NCBI GenBank assembly: GCA_028279185.1
Contig: JANQSS010000258.1
Coordinates: 1 to 64,000, forward strand
Length of the DNA stretch: 64,000 nt
Direction: 5' to 3'
Origin: Saprospiraceae bacterium
GTDB lineage: Bacteria; Bacteroidota; Bacteroidia; Chitinophagales; Saprospiraceae
Shown piece by piece: positions 34,011 through 43,827 of the stretch (position 1 is its first letter; each line of letters starts with the position of its first letter). Position numbers and translations under genes: made by a program. The notes under the pieces were generated by a model, which saw only the letters and a program-made list of their open reading frames with translations, was not told the DNA's origin and did not search any database.

Positions 34011-36653
34011 ATGTCGCATAGCAACCTTTCATCGCATTACAATGCCGATACTGTAGAACAAAAATGGTATCAACATTGGGAAAAGGCTGGGCATTTTTAC
34101 TCTGATCCAGATGACCGCGAACCCTATTCTATCGTCATCCCGCCTCCTAATGTAACCGGGGTACTGCACATGGGGCACATGTTGAATAATACCATTCAGG
34201 ATGTACTTATTCGACGTGCTCGAATGCTTGGATACAATGCATGCTGGGTGCCAGGTACGGATCATGCCTCTATAGCCACAGAGGCTAAGGTGGTCAATTT
34301 TCTTCGAACCGAAAAGGGTCTATCCAAAGGGGATTTGGGCCGTGATGCTTTTCTGGAGCATGCTTGGGAGTGGACAGATAAATATGGTGGTATCATTCTG
34401 AAGCAATTACGTCGACTTGGGGCTTCCTGTGATTGGAGACGCACAGCATTCACCATGGACGAGGTGCGCTCCAAAGCCGTTTTGGAGGCTTTTGTGGACT
34501 TGTATAAAAAAGGAAAACTTTATCGCGATTACAGAATGGTCAATTGGGACCCAGAGGCGCAAACAGTTTTGTCCAATGAGGAAGTGCTATATAATGAAGA
34601 GAACGGTGGACTGTATCATGTCCAATATCCATTGGAAGATAATTCCGGTCATATTGTCATTGCAACGACAAGACCTGAAACAATTTTGGCTGATACTGGA
34701 ATCGCCGTGCATCCTGACGACGGACGGTATGCTGATCTCATCGGTAAAAATGTAATCGTTCCCATAATAAACCGGGTCGTTCCAATTATAGCCGATGAAT
34801 ATGTCGACCCGGAATTCGGTACCGGAGCGCTTAAAATTACACCTGCGCACGATGTAAATGACTATGAGATAGGTTTAAGGCACAATCTGGAAGTCATTAA
34901 TACACTTACGGATGATGGGAAGCTGAATGAGGAAGCGCAATATTTTGTCGGCGAGGATCGATTTGAAGCACGAATTTCGATGAAAAAGGCATTAAATGAA
35001 GCTGGATTCCTATTAAAGGTCGAAGACCATCGTCACAAAGTCGGGCGCTCCGAACGAACGAATGCCATCATAGAGCCGAAATTGTCCCTACAATGGTACG
35101 TCAATATGCAGGAACTGGCTGGTCCTGCGCTGGAGGCAGTAGAATCAAACGATGTTACCTTCATTCCAGAGAATCAGCGAAACTTATACCGCCATTGGAT
35201 GGAAAATATCCGCGATTGGTGTATTTCGCGTCAACTCTGGTGGGGCCATCGTATCCCTGCATATTATTATAAAGATGAAGTATTTGTAAACACAGACCCG
35301 GAAAAAGCCGTCGAAGAGGCACGAGAAAAGTTTTCGGATAACACGATCGTCCTTAATGACCTTAGACAGGATGAGGACGTTTTAGATACCTGGTTTTCTT
35401 CTTGGCTCTGGCCGTACTCTGTTTTTATGCGAGAAGATGGCGATGCGTCCCATGTTGCTTATTACTATCCAACTACGGTTTTAGTGACGGGATGGGATAT
35501 AATATTTCTTTGGGTAGCGCGTATGATAATGGCTGGTTTTGAATGGAAAAAGTTGAGACCATTTAAATATGCCTATTTCACGGGAATGGTTCGCGATAAG
35601 CAACGGCGTAAAATGAGTAAGTCGCTTGGCAATTCACCTGATGCATTAAAATTAATTGATGGCTTTGGTGCGGATGGGGTGCGGTTTGGTATGTTGTCTT
35701 GTTCGCCCGCTGGTGGTGATTTATTATTCGATGAAAAATTATGTGACCAAGGAGCAAAATTCTGCAATAAAATGTGGAATGCACTGAGATTGATCAAACG
35801 TTTTGAACCTTCACAAGATCAGCCTTCGGACAAGGAACGATTAGCCATAGATTGGATCAATGCTAGAATTAGTGAAGAAATTCGGAATATCGAAAATCAA
35901 ATTGATGAATTTAGGCTTTCCGAGGCGCTCATGAATTTGTACACGCTAATTTGGGGCGATTTTTGCAGTTGGTATTTGGAAATGATAAAACCGAGCGCTG
36001 GACTAACGGTAAGTCACATTACCATTGAAGAATCCACAAAAGTATTTGAGCGGCTTATGTCCCTTCTGCACCCATTTATGCCTTTTATTACTGAGGAAAT
36101 TTGGCATGCATTACGAAATCGTAAGGAAAATGAAGATTGCATGATTAGCCAATATCCAAAAGCAGATGAATTTGATAAAATGCTTATTGCATCAATTGAT
36201 CACTTGAAATCGACCGTATCTTCTATTCGAGATTTGCGAAATAAAAACGGGATAAAAGAACGCGAATTACTCGAGTTGTTTGCGGAAGAAGGAGATCGTA
36301 TTAATCAACTGGTTGATAGACCCGGTTATTTGGATTTATTAAAGAACATGGCGCACGTGTCCGATGTATCGGTGACGAATAAAAATCCTGAAAATGCACT
36401 TGCATTTATTGTTGACACCGAAAAATTCTTTTTAGTGACAGGTGATTTAATCAATACTGAGGAGGAAATAGAACGATTGACGAGTGAGTTGGAGTACGTT
36501 CAAGGATTTATATCTCAAGTTGAGAAGAAATTATCGAATGAGCGCTTTGTTCAAAATGCTCCGACTGCTGTTGTTGAAAAAGAACGAAAAAAGCTCCAGG
36601 ATGGGCAAGAACGCTTACGTATTATTCAAAGTAGTTTGGAAAGCTTGAATTGA
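34011..36653 (+). CDS. valS: Valyl-tRNA synthetase
   Basis: The ATG at 34011 is preferred to an in-frame TTG inside the promoter. The 880-residue class I enzyme has the HIGH-type HMGH in PPPNVTGVLHMGHMLNN, the editing domain CP1 with ATTRPETILADTGIAVHP, the KMSKS loop (RRKMSKSLGN), an anticodon-binding helical region and a C-terminal coiled coil (the last ~70 residues), typical of ValRS. It charges tRNA-Val. No adjacent folC is seen, unlike some genomes. Confidence 0.97.
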   Translation: MSHSNLSSHYNADTVEQKWYQHWEKAGHFYSDPDDREPYSIVIPPPNVTGVLHMGHMLNNTIQDVLIRRARMLGYNACWVPGTDHASIATEAKVVNFLRTEKGLSKGDLGRDAFLEHAWEWTDKYGGIILKQLRRLGASCDWRRTAFTMDEVRSKAVLEAFVDLYKKGKLYRDYRMVNWDPEAQTVLSNEEVLYNEENGGLYHVQYPLEDNSGHIVIATTRPETILADTGIAVHPDDGRYADLIGKNVIVPIINRVVPIIADEYVDPEFGTGALKITPAHDVNDYEIGLRHNLEVINTLTDDGKLNEEAQYFVGEDRFEARISMKKALNEAGFLLKVEDHRHKVGRSERTNAIIEPKLSLQWYVNMQELAGPALEAVESNDVTFIPENQRNLYRHWMENIRDWCISRQLWWGHRIPAYYYKDEVFVNTDPEKAVEEAREKFSDNTIVLNDLRQDEDVLDTWFSSWLWPYSVFMREDGDASHVAYYYPTTVLVTGWDIIFLWVARMIMAGFEWKKLRPFKYAYFTGMVRDKQRRKMSKSLGNSPDALKLIDGFGADGVRFGMLSCSPAGGDLLFDEKLCDQGAKFCNKMWNALRLIKRFEPSQDQPSDKERLAIDWINARISEEIRNIENQIDEFRLSEALMNLYTLIWGDFCSWYLEMIKPSAGLTVSHITIEESTKVFERLMSLLHPFMPFITEEIWHALRNRKENEDCMISQYPKADEFDKMLIASIDHLKSTVSSIRDLRNKNGIKERELLELFAEEGDRINQLVDRPGYLDLLKNMAHVSDVSVTNKNPENALAFIVDTEKFFLVTGDLINTEEEIERLTSELEYVQGFISQVEKKLSNERFVQNAPTAVVEKERKKLQDGQERLRIIQSSLESLN

Positions 36654-36709
36654 ATATCACAAGCCAAGACTCAGAGATCGCTATAGTGCATCTATTTCAT
36701 TACGGATGT

Positions 36710-36717
36710 TATCTTTG
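36710..36717 (+). promoter_or_regulatory. -7 element of sucD
   Basis: TATCTTTG is an exact TAnnTTTG, 32 bp before the ATG at 36750. Confidence 0.55.
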
Positions 36718-36749
36718 ACGCTCTTTACAAAACAAAAAACAGATTCACC

Positions 36750-37619
36750 ATGGCTGTCCTCGTAGATAAAAATTCTCGAATTGTTGTTCAAGGTTTTACC
36801 GGAAAAGAAGGTTCATTTCATGCCGGTCAAATGATCGACTATGGTACTCAAGTCGTTGCCGGTGTGACACCGGGCAAAGGAGGTATGACCCACTTGGACA
36901 AACCGGTTTACAACACGGTATCTGAAGCGGTTCAAAAAGAGGGAGCCGATACGAGCATTATTTTCGTTCCCCCACGCTTTGCCGCTGACGCTATCATGGA
37001 AGCTGCCGATGCGGGAATAAAAGTCATTATATGTATCACGGAAGGTATTCCTGTGCAAGACATGGTGAAAGTCAATACATTTTTAAAAGATTATGATTGT
37101 CGCTTAGTCGGGCCAAATTGTCCGGGGGTAATTACACCGGAAGAAGCAAAGGTGGGCATCATGCCTGGCTTTATTCATAAAAAAGGAAGTATAGGCATAG
37201 TGTCACGGTCGGGGACCCTCACCTATGAAGCGGTGGACCAAGTCACTAAAGCCGGACTAGGTCAAACGACGTGCATCGGTATAGGAGGAGATCCAATCGT
37301 CGGGACAACGACCCGTGACGCTGTAGAGCTATTTATGAATGACCCGGAAACAAAGGGCATCATTATGATTGGTGAAATAGGTGGTAGTATGGAAGCCGAA
37401 GCGGCACAATGGGTAAAAGACAATGCGACCAAACCTGTGGTTGGATTCATCGCTGGGCAAACCGCACCCAAAGGACGTACGATGGGGCATGCCGGCGCTA
37501 TCGTAGGCGGCGCTGAAGATACGGCGGAGGCCAAAATGGCCATCATGCGATCCTGTGGAATACATGTTGTCGAAAATCCTGCACAGATAGGAGCAAAGAT
37601 GAAGGAAGTGCTAAGTTAG
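36750..37619 (+). CDS. sucD: Succinate-CoA ligase alpha subunit
   Basis: The 289-residue protein has the CoA-binding fold start ([20 protein letters not shown]), [21 protein letters not shown], and the phosphorylated active-site His in [10 protein letters not shown] (about 245). It forms the ADP/GDP-linked succinyl-CoA synthetase with SucC, in the TCA cycle. The sucC gene is not adjacent, as is often the case in Bacteroidota. It is followed convergently by the two-component system. Confidence 0.97.
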   Translation: MAVLVDKNSRIVVQGFTGKEGSFHAGQMIDYGTQVVAGVTPGKGGMTHLDKPVYNTVSEAVQKEGADTSIIFVPPRFAADAIMEAADAGIKVIICITEGIPVQDMVKVNTFLKDYDCRLVGPNCPGVITPEEAKVGIMPGFIHKKGSIGIVSRSGTLTYEAVDQVTKAGLGQTTCIGIGGDPIVGTTTRDAVELFMNDPETKGIIMIGEIGGSMEAEAAQWVKDNATKPVVGFIAGQTAPKGRTMGHAGAIVGGAEDTAEAKMAIMRSCGIHVVENPAQIGAKMKEVLS

Positions 37620-37667
37620 ATCGTCGCGAAGCAAATTTGAAATGATAATATTTGCCCCTGTGCGTGA

Positions 37668-38348
37668 TCAACTCACAAATTTATAACCAACACCCCTTAC
37701 CGAATGAAAATATTGAGGATTGCGACTGTCATCCTCAAAGTATTTTCTGAAGGACATGATGAAATTGTCTATTGTCCGAGTAGAAGGGTAGACATCATAC
37801 CCCCATACAGTGTGCAATATCTGCTTTCTGCTAACAACCTCATTTCTGTGATCGATTAGCATTTTGAGCAAGCGCGCTTCTATCTTGGTTAGGTTTATTT
37901 TTCCTACTTTGCCCGTTGCTTCATAGGTATCAAAATTGACTTCGTTTGATCCAAATACAAAGACGTTTTTCATCACCTTAAACTGTGCTCCGGATCGCCG
38001 AAGCAAATTTTGGACACGGAGTAATAATTCTTCAAGCACAAATGGTTTTGACAAATAATCATCCCCTCCTATGCGTAATCCTTGAATCCTATCTTCTGAC
38101 GAATCACGTGCCGTTAAAAATAAAATAGGTGTTTTTTGATCGGAAAGCCGAATTCGGCGACATACCTCAATCCCGTCCATTTCAGGCAGCATAATATCTA
38201 AAATTATTAGCTGAAATGATTCCCGACTGAATAACTGAATTGCTTCTTTTCCAGTTTCAGCTATTTTTACTTCATAACCTTCTGCTTGTAAATTTAACAA
38301 GAGCAAGGACTGCAAGCTTTTTTCGTCTTCTACCAATAATATTCTCAT
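37668..38348 (-). CDS. OmpR/PhoB-family response regulator
   Basis: The 226-residue regulator has a receiver domain with VEDEK (Asp-Glu pocket), phosphoacceptor Asp51 in LIILDIMLPEMDG and Lys in DDYLSKPF, followed by an OmpR-type winged helix (RTIDNFIMSFRKYFEDD and GVGYKF). It is co-translated with the kinase (ATGA overlap 38345-38348). The target genes are unknown. Confidence 0.93.
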   Translation of the reverse strand: MRILLVEDEKSLQSLLLLNLQAEGYEVKIAETGKEAIQLFSRESFQLIILDIMLPEMDGIEVCRRIRLSDQKTPILFLTARDSSEDRIQGLRIGGDDYLSKPFVLEELLLRVQNLLRRSGAQFKVMKNVFVFGSNEVNFDTYEATGKVGKINLTKIEARLLKMLIDHRNEVVSRKQILHTVWGYDVYPSTRTIDNFIMSFRKYFEDDSRNPQYFHSVRGVGYKFVS

Positions 38349-39349
38349 GATTGTAGTGTAGCTGGTTCAATCGGCCACAGTATTCTAAAGATCGATCCCT
38401 GTGGCTGATTATCGTGAATTGAAATAGTTCCTTTGTTTATTTTAATGAGTTCTTTAACCAGGTATAAACCCAACCCCGTGCCTTTTGATTTTCGATTTTT
38501 TTCTTCACCAATTCGATAAAATCGATCAAAGACATTTGATTTTTCTGCGTCTGGAATTCCTAATCCGAGATCGGAGATAGAAATTTCTAATTCATGTTTT
38601 TCATAATTGATATTGACCGAAACGGGGCTATTGCCGGGTGAATATTTAATTGCATTTTCTATAAGGTTATTCATGATCATATCAAAGGCTTGTCGGTCAA
38701 TCATTATTGAAGTATTCATCGGTTCAACGGATAATGTCACATCAGCTTCAGGGTATTGAATCGATAGTCCTTGTATAATCTTATTCGTGGCTTCAAGCGG
38801 CTTCGTTAATTTAAATTCTGGTAAATAACCTGTGTCCAGTCGTGTGGCTAAAAGGATGTTCTTTACCAAGTCGTGCAATCGATTGGTCTCACTTAAACCC
38901 TGGGAAGCAATTTGTCTGGAAGTGTCGTCATTATCATTGAATCGCAAAAGTGATTCGAACGCTAATTTCGTTGAGGCAATAGGGGATTTTAATTCATGGG
39001 ATATCGATAAAAGAAAATTCTGCTTGAGTTTTTCAGCTTTCACCAACTTCCTGTAGCCATTGTTGATGACAAATAAACCAATTAATAGTCCAATACCGAT
39101 AAAAATCGCCTCGGAAAGAATCATAATTGATTTTCGTTGACGCTTTTTATATAACTCCCCAGGTGTCATTTCTTTAATGTGCTGTATTATTTCAGAATCG
39201 CCTTGAATCTTGTTTTCATTAATTATTTCATATGCATCATACAATGCATCATGTTCACGATATAATAATACACCCCACCAACTGATAGCCACCAAAATGT
39301 AGGTGATAATTATGTACGACGCTATTCTAATGGATTTAGGAGACAGCAC
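38345..39349 (-). CDS. Sensor histidine kinase
   Basis: The 334-residue kinase has two TM helices (about 10-30 and 74-96) with a small extracytoplasmic domain of about 43 residues, HisKA with phospho-His118 in LSISHELKSP, and HATPase with NLIENAIKYSP (N box), DLGLGIP (G1) and GTGLGLYLVKEL (G2). It has no PAS or HAMP domain. The small sensor part makes the stimulus unpredictable. It forms a two-component system with the downstream regulator. Confidence 0.93.
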   Translation of the reverse strand: MLSPKSIRIASYIIITYILVAISWWGVLLYREHDALYDAYEIINENKIQGDSEIIQHIKEMTPGELYKKRQRKSIMILSEAIFIGIGLLIGLFVINNGYRKLVKAEKLKQNFLLSISHELKSPIASTKLAFESLLRFNDNDDTSRQIASQGLSETNRLHDLVKNILLATRLDTGYLPEFKLTKPLEATNKIIQGLSIQYPEADVTLSVEPMNTSIMIDRQAFDMIMNNLIENAIKYSPGNSPVSVNINYEKHELEISISDLGLGIPDAEKSNVFDRFYRIGEEKNRKSKGTGLGLYLVKELIKINKGTISIHDNQPQGSIFRILWPIEPATLQS

Positions 39350-39629
39350 TTGTTGTTATTTAATGGACACTAAATATAGGTTCATTTTATATACCGGATA
39401 ATGAAAATTTTTGGATCTGGATCTGAGGGATTTCTTTTTATCCGGCCAAGATGAAAAATGAACTTATCTGTTGATCTCTATCACAAGTTGACACAAATTG
39501 GTGAGATTTGGACTCGAGCCGGGTAGAGCGTGCAGTCTTACGTTTGCTGCGATCACGACAAACAAAGACAGTGATCAACAAATGCATTGATGTATGCTCG
39601 GTTTTAAATATATTTTGTGAGCATAAAAC

Positions 39630-40097
39630 TTAATTTTTTAATTCAATTCTAAGTAGTTTAATTGTTATTGAATCGCTCAAATTCTCGACGGAATGTGCTT
39701 TTTGCGGTTCTTTCCAAATAGTCATTGGCAAAACCTGATCTCTTTTAAATTTTCGAGAATCCACGATTACATTTCCGTCAGCATCACGACGAATGAAGTC
39801 ACCTGACGCTGTAATATGTAATACACTGGGCCATTGATGGTGATGTACGGCCTCCGTTTCGTTGGGTAAGACCGTAACTTCTAAAACACGTACCTGATCA
39901 TTTTCCAGTAGAACTTTGTGGTTATCAGGTGCGGCATGCATAGCATCCATTTCCTTCGGCCAATCAGTTGAATGAAGCGATTCGTCTACGTGTTTCTCGT
40001 GTTCGGAGGACTGTTCGAGCTTCTTGCAACCTTGCATAACAATTGTCAATGTTATTGAAATCAGTATTAGACTAATTCCGCGAGACAATCTTTTCAT
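39630..40097 (-). CDS. Cupin-like lipoprotein
   Basis: The 155-residue protein has a lipoprotein signal (lipobox VMQGC) and a cupin-type beta-barrel: VRVLEVTVLPNETEAVHHHQWPSVLHITASG, with a triple His at about 90-92 that could bind metal. It has no catalytic signature that allows a reaction to be named. It stands alone with 280 bp of intergenic DNA upstream of the kinase. Confidence 0.68.
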   Translation of the reverse strand: MKRLSRGISLILISITLTIVMQGCKKLEQSSEHEKHVDESLHSTDWPKEMDAMHAAPDNHKVLLENDQVRVLEVTVLPNETEAVHHHQWPSVLHITASGDFIRRDADGNVIVDSRKFKRDQVLPMTIWKEPQKAHSVENLSDSITIKLLRIELKN

Positions 40098-40347
40098 GAT
40101 TTTCTTATTTACGTGTTTGTTGATATTCCGCTGATTTTTCGAAATTTATATTCGAATTTTACAATTCATTTATCTAAAAGTAACTAATTCGATTTAAGAT
40201 GACATTGGCAGGTATGCCCTCAGCCAATAGCTACCACCGACGAAACCATGCTGGAAGATTCACAAAAATGAACGTCACGTAGCATGTATCTCGGTTTCCT
40301 GACTACAGAGAAGGAGAACCAGCAGTTGTTCAAGCCTATGCTTTCGT

Positions 40348-41793
40348 ATGAAAGTAGTTGCACATCAACAAATTTGGCTTGATGTTTGCGGTCTTACAGC
40401 TGAATCAAACCCGAATCCATTGGATATACCAGGTATACGATATCGTATCATAAAGCACCTACCGGCCTATCTATTGAAGTTTGGCTCTGTCGACTTGAGA
40501 CAGGTTGGAAGGTTCAGATTGGTGGGGCACAATGCCAGTATAGATTACAATGCCGCCGTCGTCTATCCACCTTATTACGACGTCGCGTTCGAAGCACATT
40601 TGGACGACAATGCCGAAGACTACATTCATTATCTGTCTCAGCGACTCGGGTTGGATGACGCGCTCATTGCTGAAGTTATGTCGACGTACACTAATGTTGT
40701 GCGGCAAAGCCTGGATAATTTGGAGCCTGTTAGTTTGGAAGGACTCGGAATTTTGATAAAAACTTCACAAGCGGACACAAATTTCGAAAGTGATGAGGCT
40801 TATTGGGGCAAGTCTGCTGTGGCAGAGCTCGCTGTTGCTTTTACACCTGTTCCGCACTTAAAGGATCAAGCAACTAAACAGCAGATTTCGTCCTTAGATA
40901 AAGAACCAATTGTACCTGAGGCATTTGACCTCGAGCGTCACCTTGAATTCGATAAGAACGAAGTGGAAGAGGTAAACCTGGAGGAGGATTGGCAAATCTC
41001 TGAAGATGACAAGTTGGTTTCTGAGATTGAATTTGTAGCTGACGTATCAGAATCTACGGATGATGAAATGAAGGACTTAATTGAAGATGATGATACATCT
41101 TCTGCATTGGTAAGTCCAGCGGTCCCAATAGAGGTAGAGGCACAAACAGCAGCCGAAAGTACCCGGGTCGAGCCGAGATCGATTGATCATGAAGCTGACA
41201 CAATACGACCTCGACCCCGATATGTACTTCCATTGTTAATAGCATTACTTTGTTTGGTGATTCCGTTAACCTACTATTTGCTCGAAAAAAACAATAATGT
41301 TTCTACAGAATTGGATAGAACGGATGTTCCTGTGGATAGGGTAAACAAAAGCCCTATCGAATCGGAGGGGACCACATATCCGGTTGAGGAAACGACTACT
41401 GTTTCACAGGACGACTCAGATCGCGGTTTGGACGAGAACAAAGAGGTTGAAGCAAGTAAAGAAGAACACTTGCCAGAAGATCGTCTTGCATCATCAGAAC
41501 AAGAGAATACTAAGGATCAGAAAATCAAAACTATAGATAATAGTAATTCCGGTAACACTTCATCCGTAGTGCCGGGAAAATGTGTCATAATCGTTGGCGC
41601 CTTCGGGCAAGGACCAAACATGCGCAAGATGATGTCCAAACTCGAATCTAAAGGATACAGCGTTTATGTCGACAGTGCAAGGTCTTTGTCAAGAGTTGGC
41701 GTTTATAGCGAATGTGGTCCTAGTGAACTTCAATCTAATCTAAGGACTATTCAAAGTCAAATTGAACCCAAGTCTTGGGTCTTAAATCAATGA
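40348..41793 (+). CDS. HU-CCDC81-like/SPOR membrane protein
   Basis: The 481-residue protein has three parts. Residues about 25-150 form a HU-CCDC81-type domain pair of the Bacteroidota kind (LPAYLLKFGSVDLRQVGRFRL, then VVYPPYYDVAFEAHLDDNAEDY). A charged acidic linker and a TM helix (about 292-313, YVLPLLIALLCLVIPLTYYLL) follow. The C-terminus (about 410-481) is a SPOR domain (CVIIVGAFGQGPNMRKMMSKL) that binds denuded septal glycan. The topology would place HU-like domains inside and SPOR outside. A link of nucleoid to septum is inferred from this. Confidence 0.82.
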   Translation: MKVVAHQQIWLDVCGLTAESNPNPLDIPGIRYRIIKHLPAYLLKFGSVDLRQVGRFRLVGHNASIDYNAAVVYPPYYDVAFEAHLDDNAEDYIHYLSQRLGLDDALIAEVMSTYTNVVRQSLDNLEPVSLEGLGILIKTSQADTNFESDEAYWGKSAVAELAVAFTPVPHLKDQATKQQISSLDKEPIVPEAFDLERHLEFDKNEVEEVNLEEDWQISEDDKLVSEIEFVADVSESTDDEMKDLIEDDDTSSALVSPAVPIEVEAQTAAESTRVEPRSIDHEADTIRPRPRYVLPLLIALLCLVIPLTYYLLEKNNNVSTELDRTDVPVDRVNKSPIESEGTTYPVEETTTVSQDDSDRGLDENKEVEASKEEHLPEDRLASSEQENTKDQKIKTIDNSNSGNTSSVVPGKCVIIVGAFGQGPNMRKMMSKLESKGYSVYVDSARSLSRVGVYSECGPSELQSNLRTIQSQIEPKSWVLNQ

Positions 41794-41794
41794 T

Positions 41795-43354
41795 GTGGCG
41801 AGTCACTTTGTTGAAATCTCCTGTCCTCCTGATAAGTTATACGATGAAGCGTATAAGCATGCCAAAATAAGGAAAAGTGCCGGTACCAAGTCCTATGGTC
41901 ATGTGCGCTTAGTTAAACGTTGGATTGATGCAAGAGGGAGGCAAGTGCGGTATGGCTTGCGATATGAACTCATGGACAAAGATGAAATTTTTAATAATAC
42001 GGCACCCTATCAAAAATCCACCTCTTATTCACCAATTGTCCACATAATAGGAGCAGGACCTGCGGGCTATTTTGCCGCCTTGGAATGTCTGATCCACGGT
42101 CTTAAACCAATTATTATTGAAAGAGGAAAGGGCGTTCGTGAGAGGCGGCGCGATTTACGAGCTATTCAACAAGATGGAATTGTGAATTCGAATTCCAACT
42201 ATTGCTTTGGCGAGGGAGGGGCCGGAACCTACTCCGATGGAAAATTGTACACGCGCGCAAAAAAAAGAGGGAATGTTTCAAATGTCATTCAAGTACTGAT
42301 AGATCACGGTGCTGATGCAAATATTGCAATTGACGCCCATCCACACATCGGATCGAATAAGTTGCCCAAGATAATCGAGAATATTAGAAAGACCATCGAA
42401 CATTATGGTGGTGAAATTCGATTCAATTCACGCGTAACAGATATAATTGAAGACAATGGAAAGGCGGTTGGCCTTATTGTTAACGAGAAGGAGAAATTAT
42501 ATGTTCAACAGGTCATACTTGCGACAGGTCATTCTGCTCGAGACATCTATGCATTATTTAATCGAAAGAACTGGAAAATAGAAGCTAAGCCATTCGCACT
42601 AGGATTTCGCATTGAACATCCACAAGTTCTTATCGACGAAATTCAATACAATCAAAACCCGAGACACGAAAATCTGCCAGCGGCTGCATATCAACTTGCA
42701 TGTGAAATAGACGGTAGGGGTGTTTTCTCGTTTTGCATGTGCCCTGGAGGCCTAATCGTTCCTGCAGCTACGGCTCCAGGTGAAATAGTGGTTAACGGCA
42801 TGTCCCTGAGTCGTCGAGACAGTCCGTTTGCAAATTCTGGTTTTGTTGTTTCCATAGAACCTAGAGACCTTTCAGTGGAGAAAGACCCATTGGTTTGTTT
42901 GAAATTTCAACAATCGTTAGAGCAGAAGTTGTTTGAGCAGGGAGATGGCAGCCAGGCAGCGCCGGCACAACGCGTGGTTGATTTTATCGCTGGCAAACCG
43001 AGTTATAACCTTCCTGCGACGTCCTATATACCGGGAATTTACCCCTGTCGATTGGATCGAATGCTTCCTGATATTATTGTGGAGCGAATTAAACTAGGAC
43101 TTAATATATTTAATAGGCGCCTTCGCGGTAAGTATATAACCGATGATGCAATCTTTGTTGGTATTGAAAGTCGAACAAGCGCTCCAGTCAAAATCCCACG
43201 TTCAAATAGAACACTCGAGCATGTCGATGTAAAAAGATTATATCCTTGTGGAGAGGGAGCAGGTTATGCAGGAGGGATTATGAGTGCGGCTTTAGATGGA
43301 CAGCGAGTAGTTCAAGCCGTAGCCCATCGTTTGAAGGAAGAAGGATTGAATTAA
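41795..43354 (+). CDS. FAD-dependent oxidoreductase (COG2509-like)
   Basis: The start is GTG 41795, 1 bp after the previous stop; the nearby ATG is out of frame. The 519-residue protein has a short N-terminal extension (about 1-80) and a Rossmann FAD-binding motif VHIIGAGPAGYFAALE, a conserved GEGGAGTYSDGKLYTR, and a C-terminal YPCGEGAGYAGGIMSAALDG. This is the uncharacterised FAD-dependent dehydrogenase family COG2509. It is co-transcribed with the SPOR-domain gene and followed 35 bp later by DoxX. Confidence 0.85.
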   Translation: MASHFVEISCPPDKLYDEAYKHAKIRKSAGTKSYGHVRLVKRWIDARGRQVRYGLRYELMDKDEIFNNTAPYQKSTSYSPIVHIIGAGPAGYFAALECLIHGLKPIIIERGKGVRERRRDLRAIQQDGIVNSNSNYCFGEGGAGTYSDGKLYTRAKKRGNVSNVIQVLIDHGADANIAIDAHPHIGSNKLPKIIENIRKTIEHYGGEIRFNSRVTDIIEDNGKAVGLIVNEKEKLYVQQVILATGHSARDIYALFNRKNWKIEAKPFALGFRIEHPQVLIDEIQYNQNPRHENLPAAAYQLACEIDGRGVFSFCMCPGGLIVPAATAPGEIVVNGMSLSRRDSPFANSGFVVSIEPRDLSVEKDPLVCLKFQQSLEQKLFEQGDGSQAAPAQRVVDFIAGKPSYNLPATSYIPGIYPCRLDRMLPDIIVERIKLGLNIFNRRLRGKYITDDAIFVGIESRTSAPVKIPRSNRTLEHVDVKRLYPCGEGAGYAGGIMSAALDGQRVVQAVAHRLKEEGLN

Positions 43355-43389
43355 AAATTGCGTCTATATTCGCTGGCCCTTACTATAAA

Positions 43390-43815
43390 ATGCCAATGAA
43401 AAATATTATTGATTTATTAGCTCGATTGTGCATTGCTACAATATTCCTTTATGAGGCCTATGATTCGGTAGCTTTTGGCAAGCTAACCAAGCAAAAAATG
43501 ACGGACTATGGCATCATTTGGCAGCAAGATGTTCTTTTTGTCTTAGCCGCAGCGGTGCTCGTAGTGGGTGCAGTATTTATGCTTATCGGGTATCGCGCAA
43601 AATTTGCTGCCTTGCTTCTACTTCTGTATTGGGTTCCGCTTACATTTATTGTACATTCATTTTGGAATGATCCCGAGGCCGATAGACGAATCCAATCAAT
43701 ATTTTTCATGCGGAATATTGCAATCACTGGTGGCCTGCTCATGATTTATTTGCACGGAAGTGGCAAATACAGTGTCCGAAGATTACTCGACAATCGACGG
43801 ATTAAAACGAGGTAA
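43390..43815 (+). CDS. DoxX-family membrane protein
   Basis: The 141-residue protein begins at ATG 43390 (43396 also possible). It has about four TM helices, and the DoxX pattern with ARLCIATIFLYEAYDSVAFG at the start, then LAAAVLVVGAVFMLIGYRAKFAALLLLLYWVPLTFIVHSFW. It is predicted to be in the inner membrane; members are of uncertain redox role. It closes an operon with the FAD oxidoreductase and is convergent with the RDD gene. Confidence 0.85.
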   Translation: MPMKNIIDLLARLCIATIFLYEAYDSVAFGKLTKQKMTDYGIIWQQDVLFVLAAAVLVVGAVFMLIGYRAKFAALLLLLYWVPLTFIVHSFWNDPEADRRIQSIFFMRNIAITGGLLMIYLHGSGKYSVRRLLDNRRIKTR

Positions 43816-43827
43816 TCATTGCCTCTT

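Noticed and set aside
37631-37655. Small inverted repeat GCAAAT/ATTTGC between sucD and the response regulator
   Set aside because: A 6-bp stem without a T tract is too weak to call a terminator.
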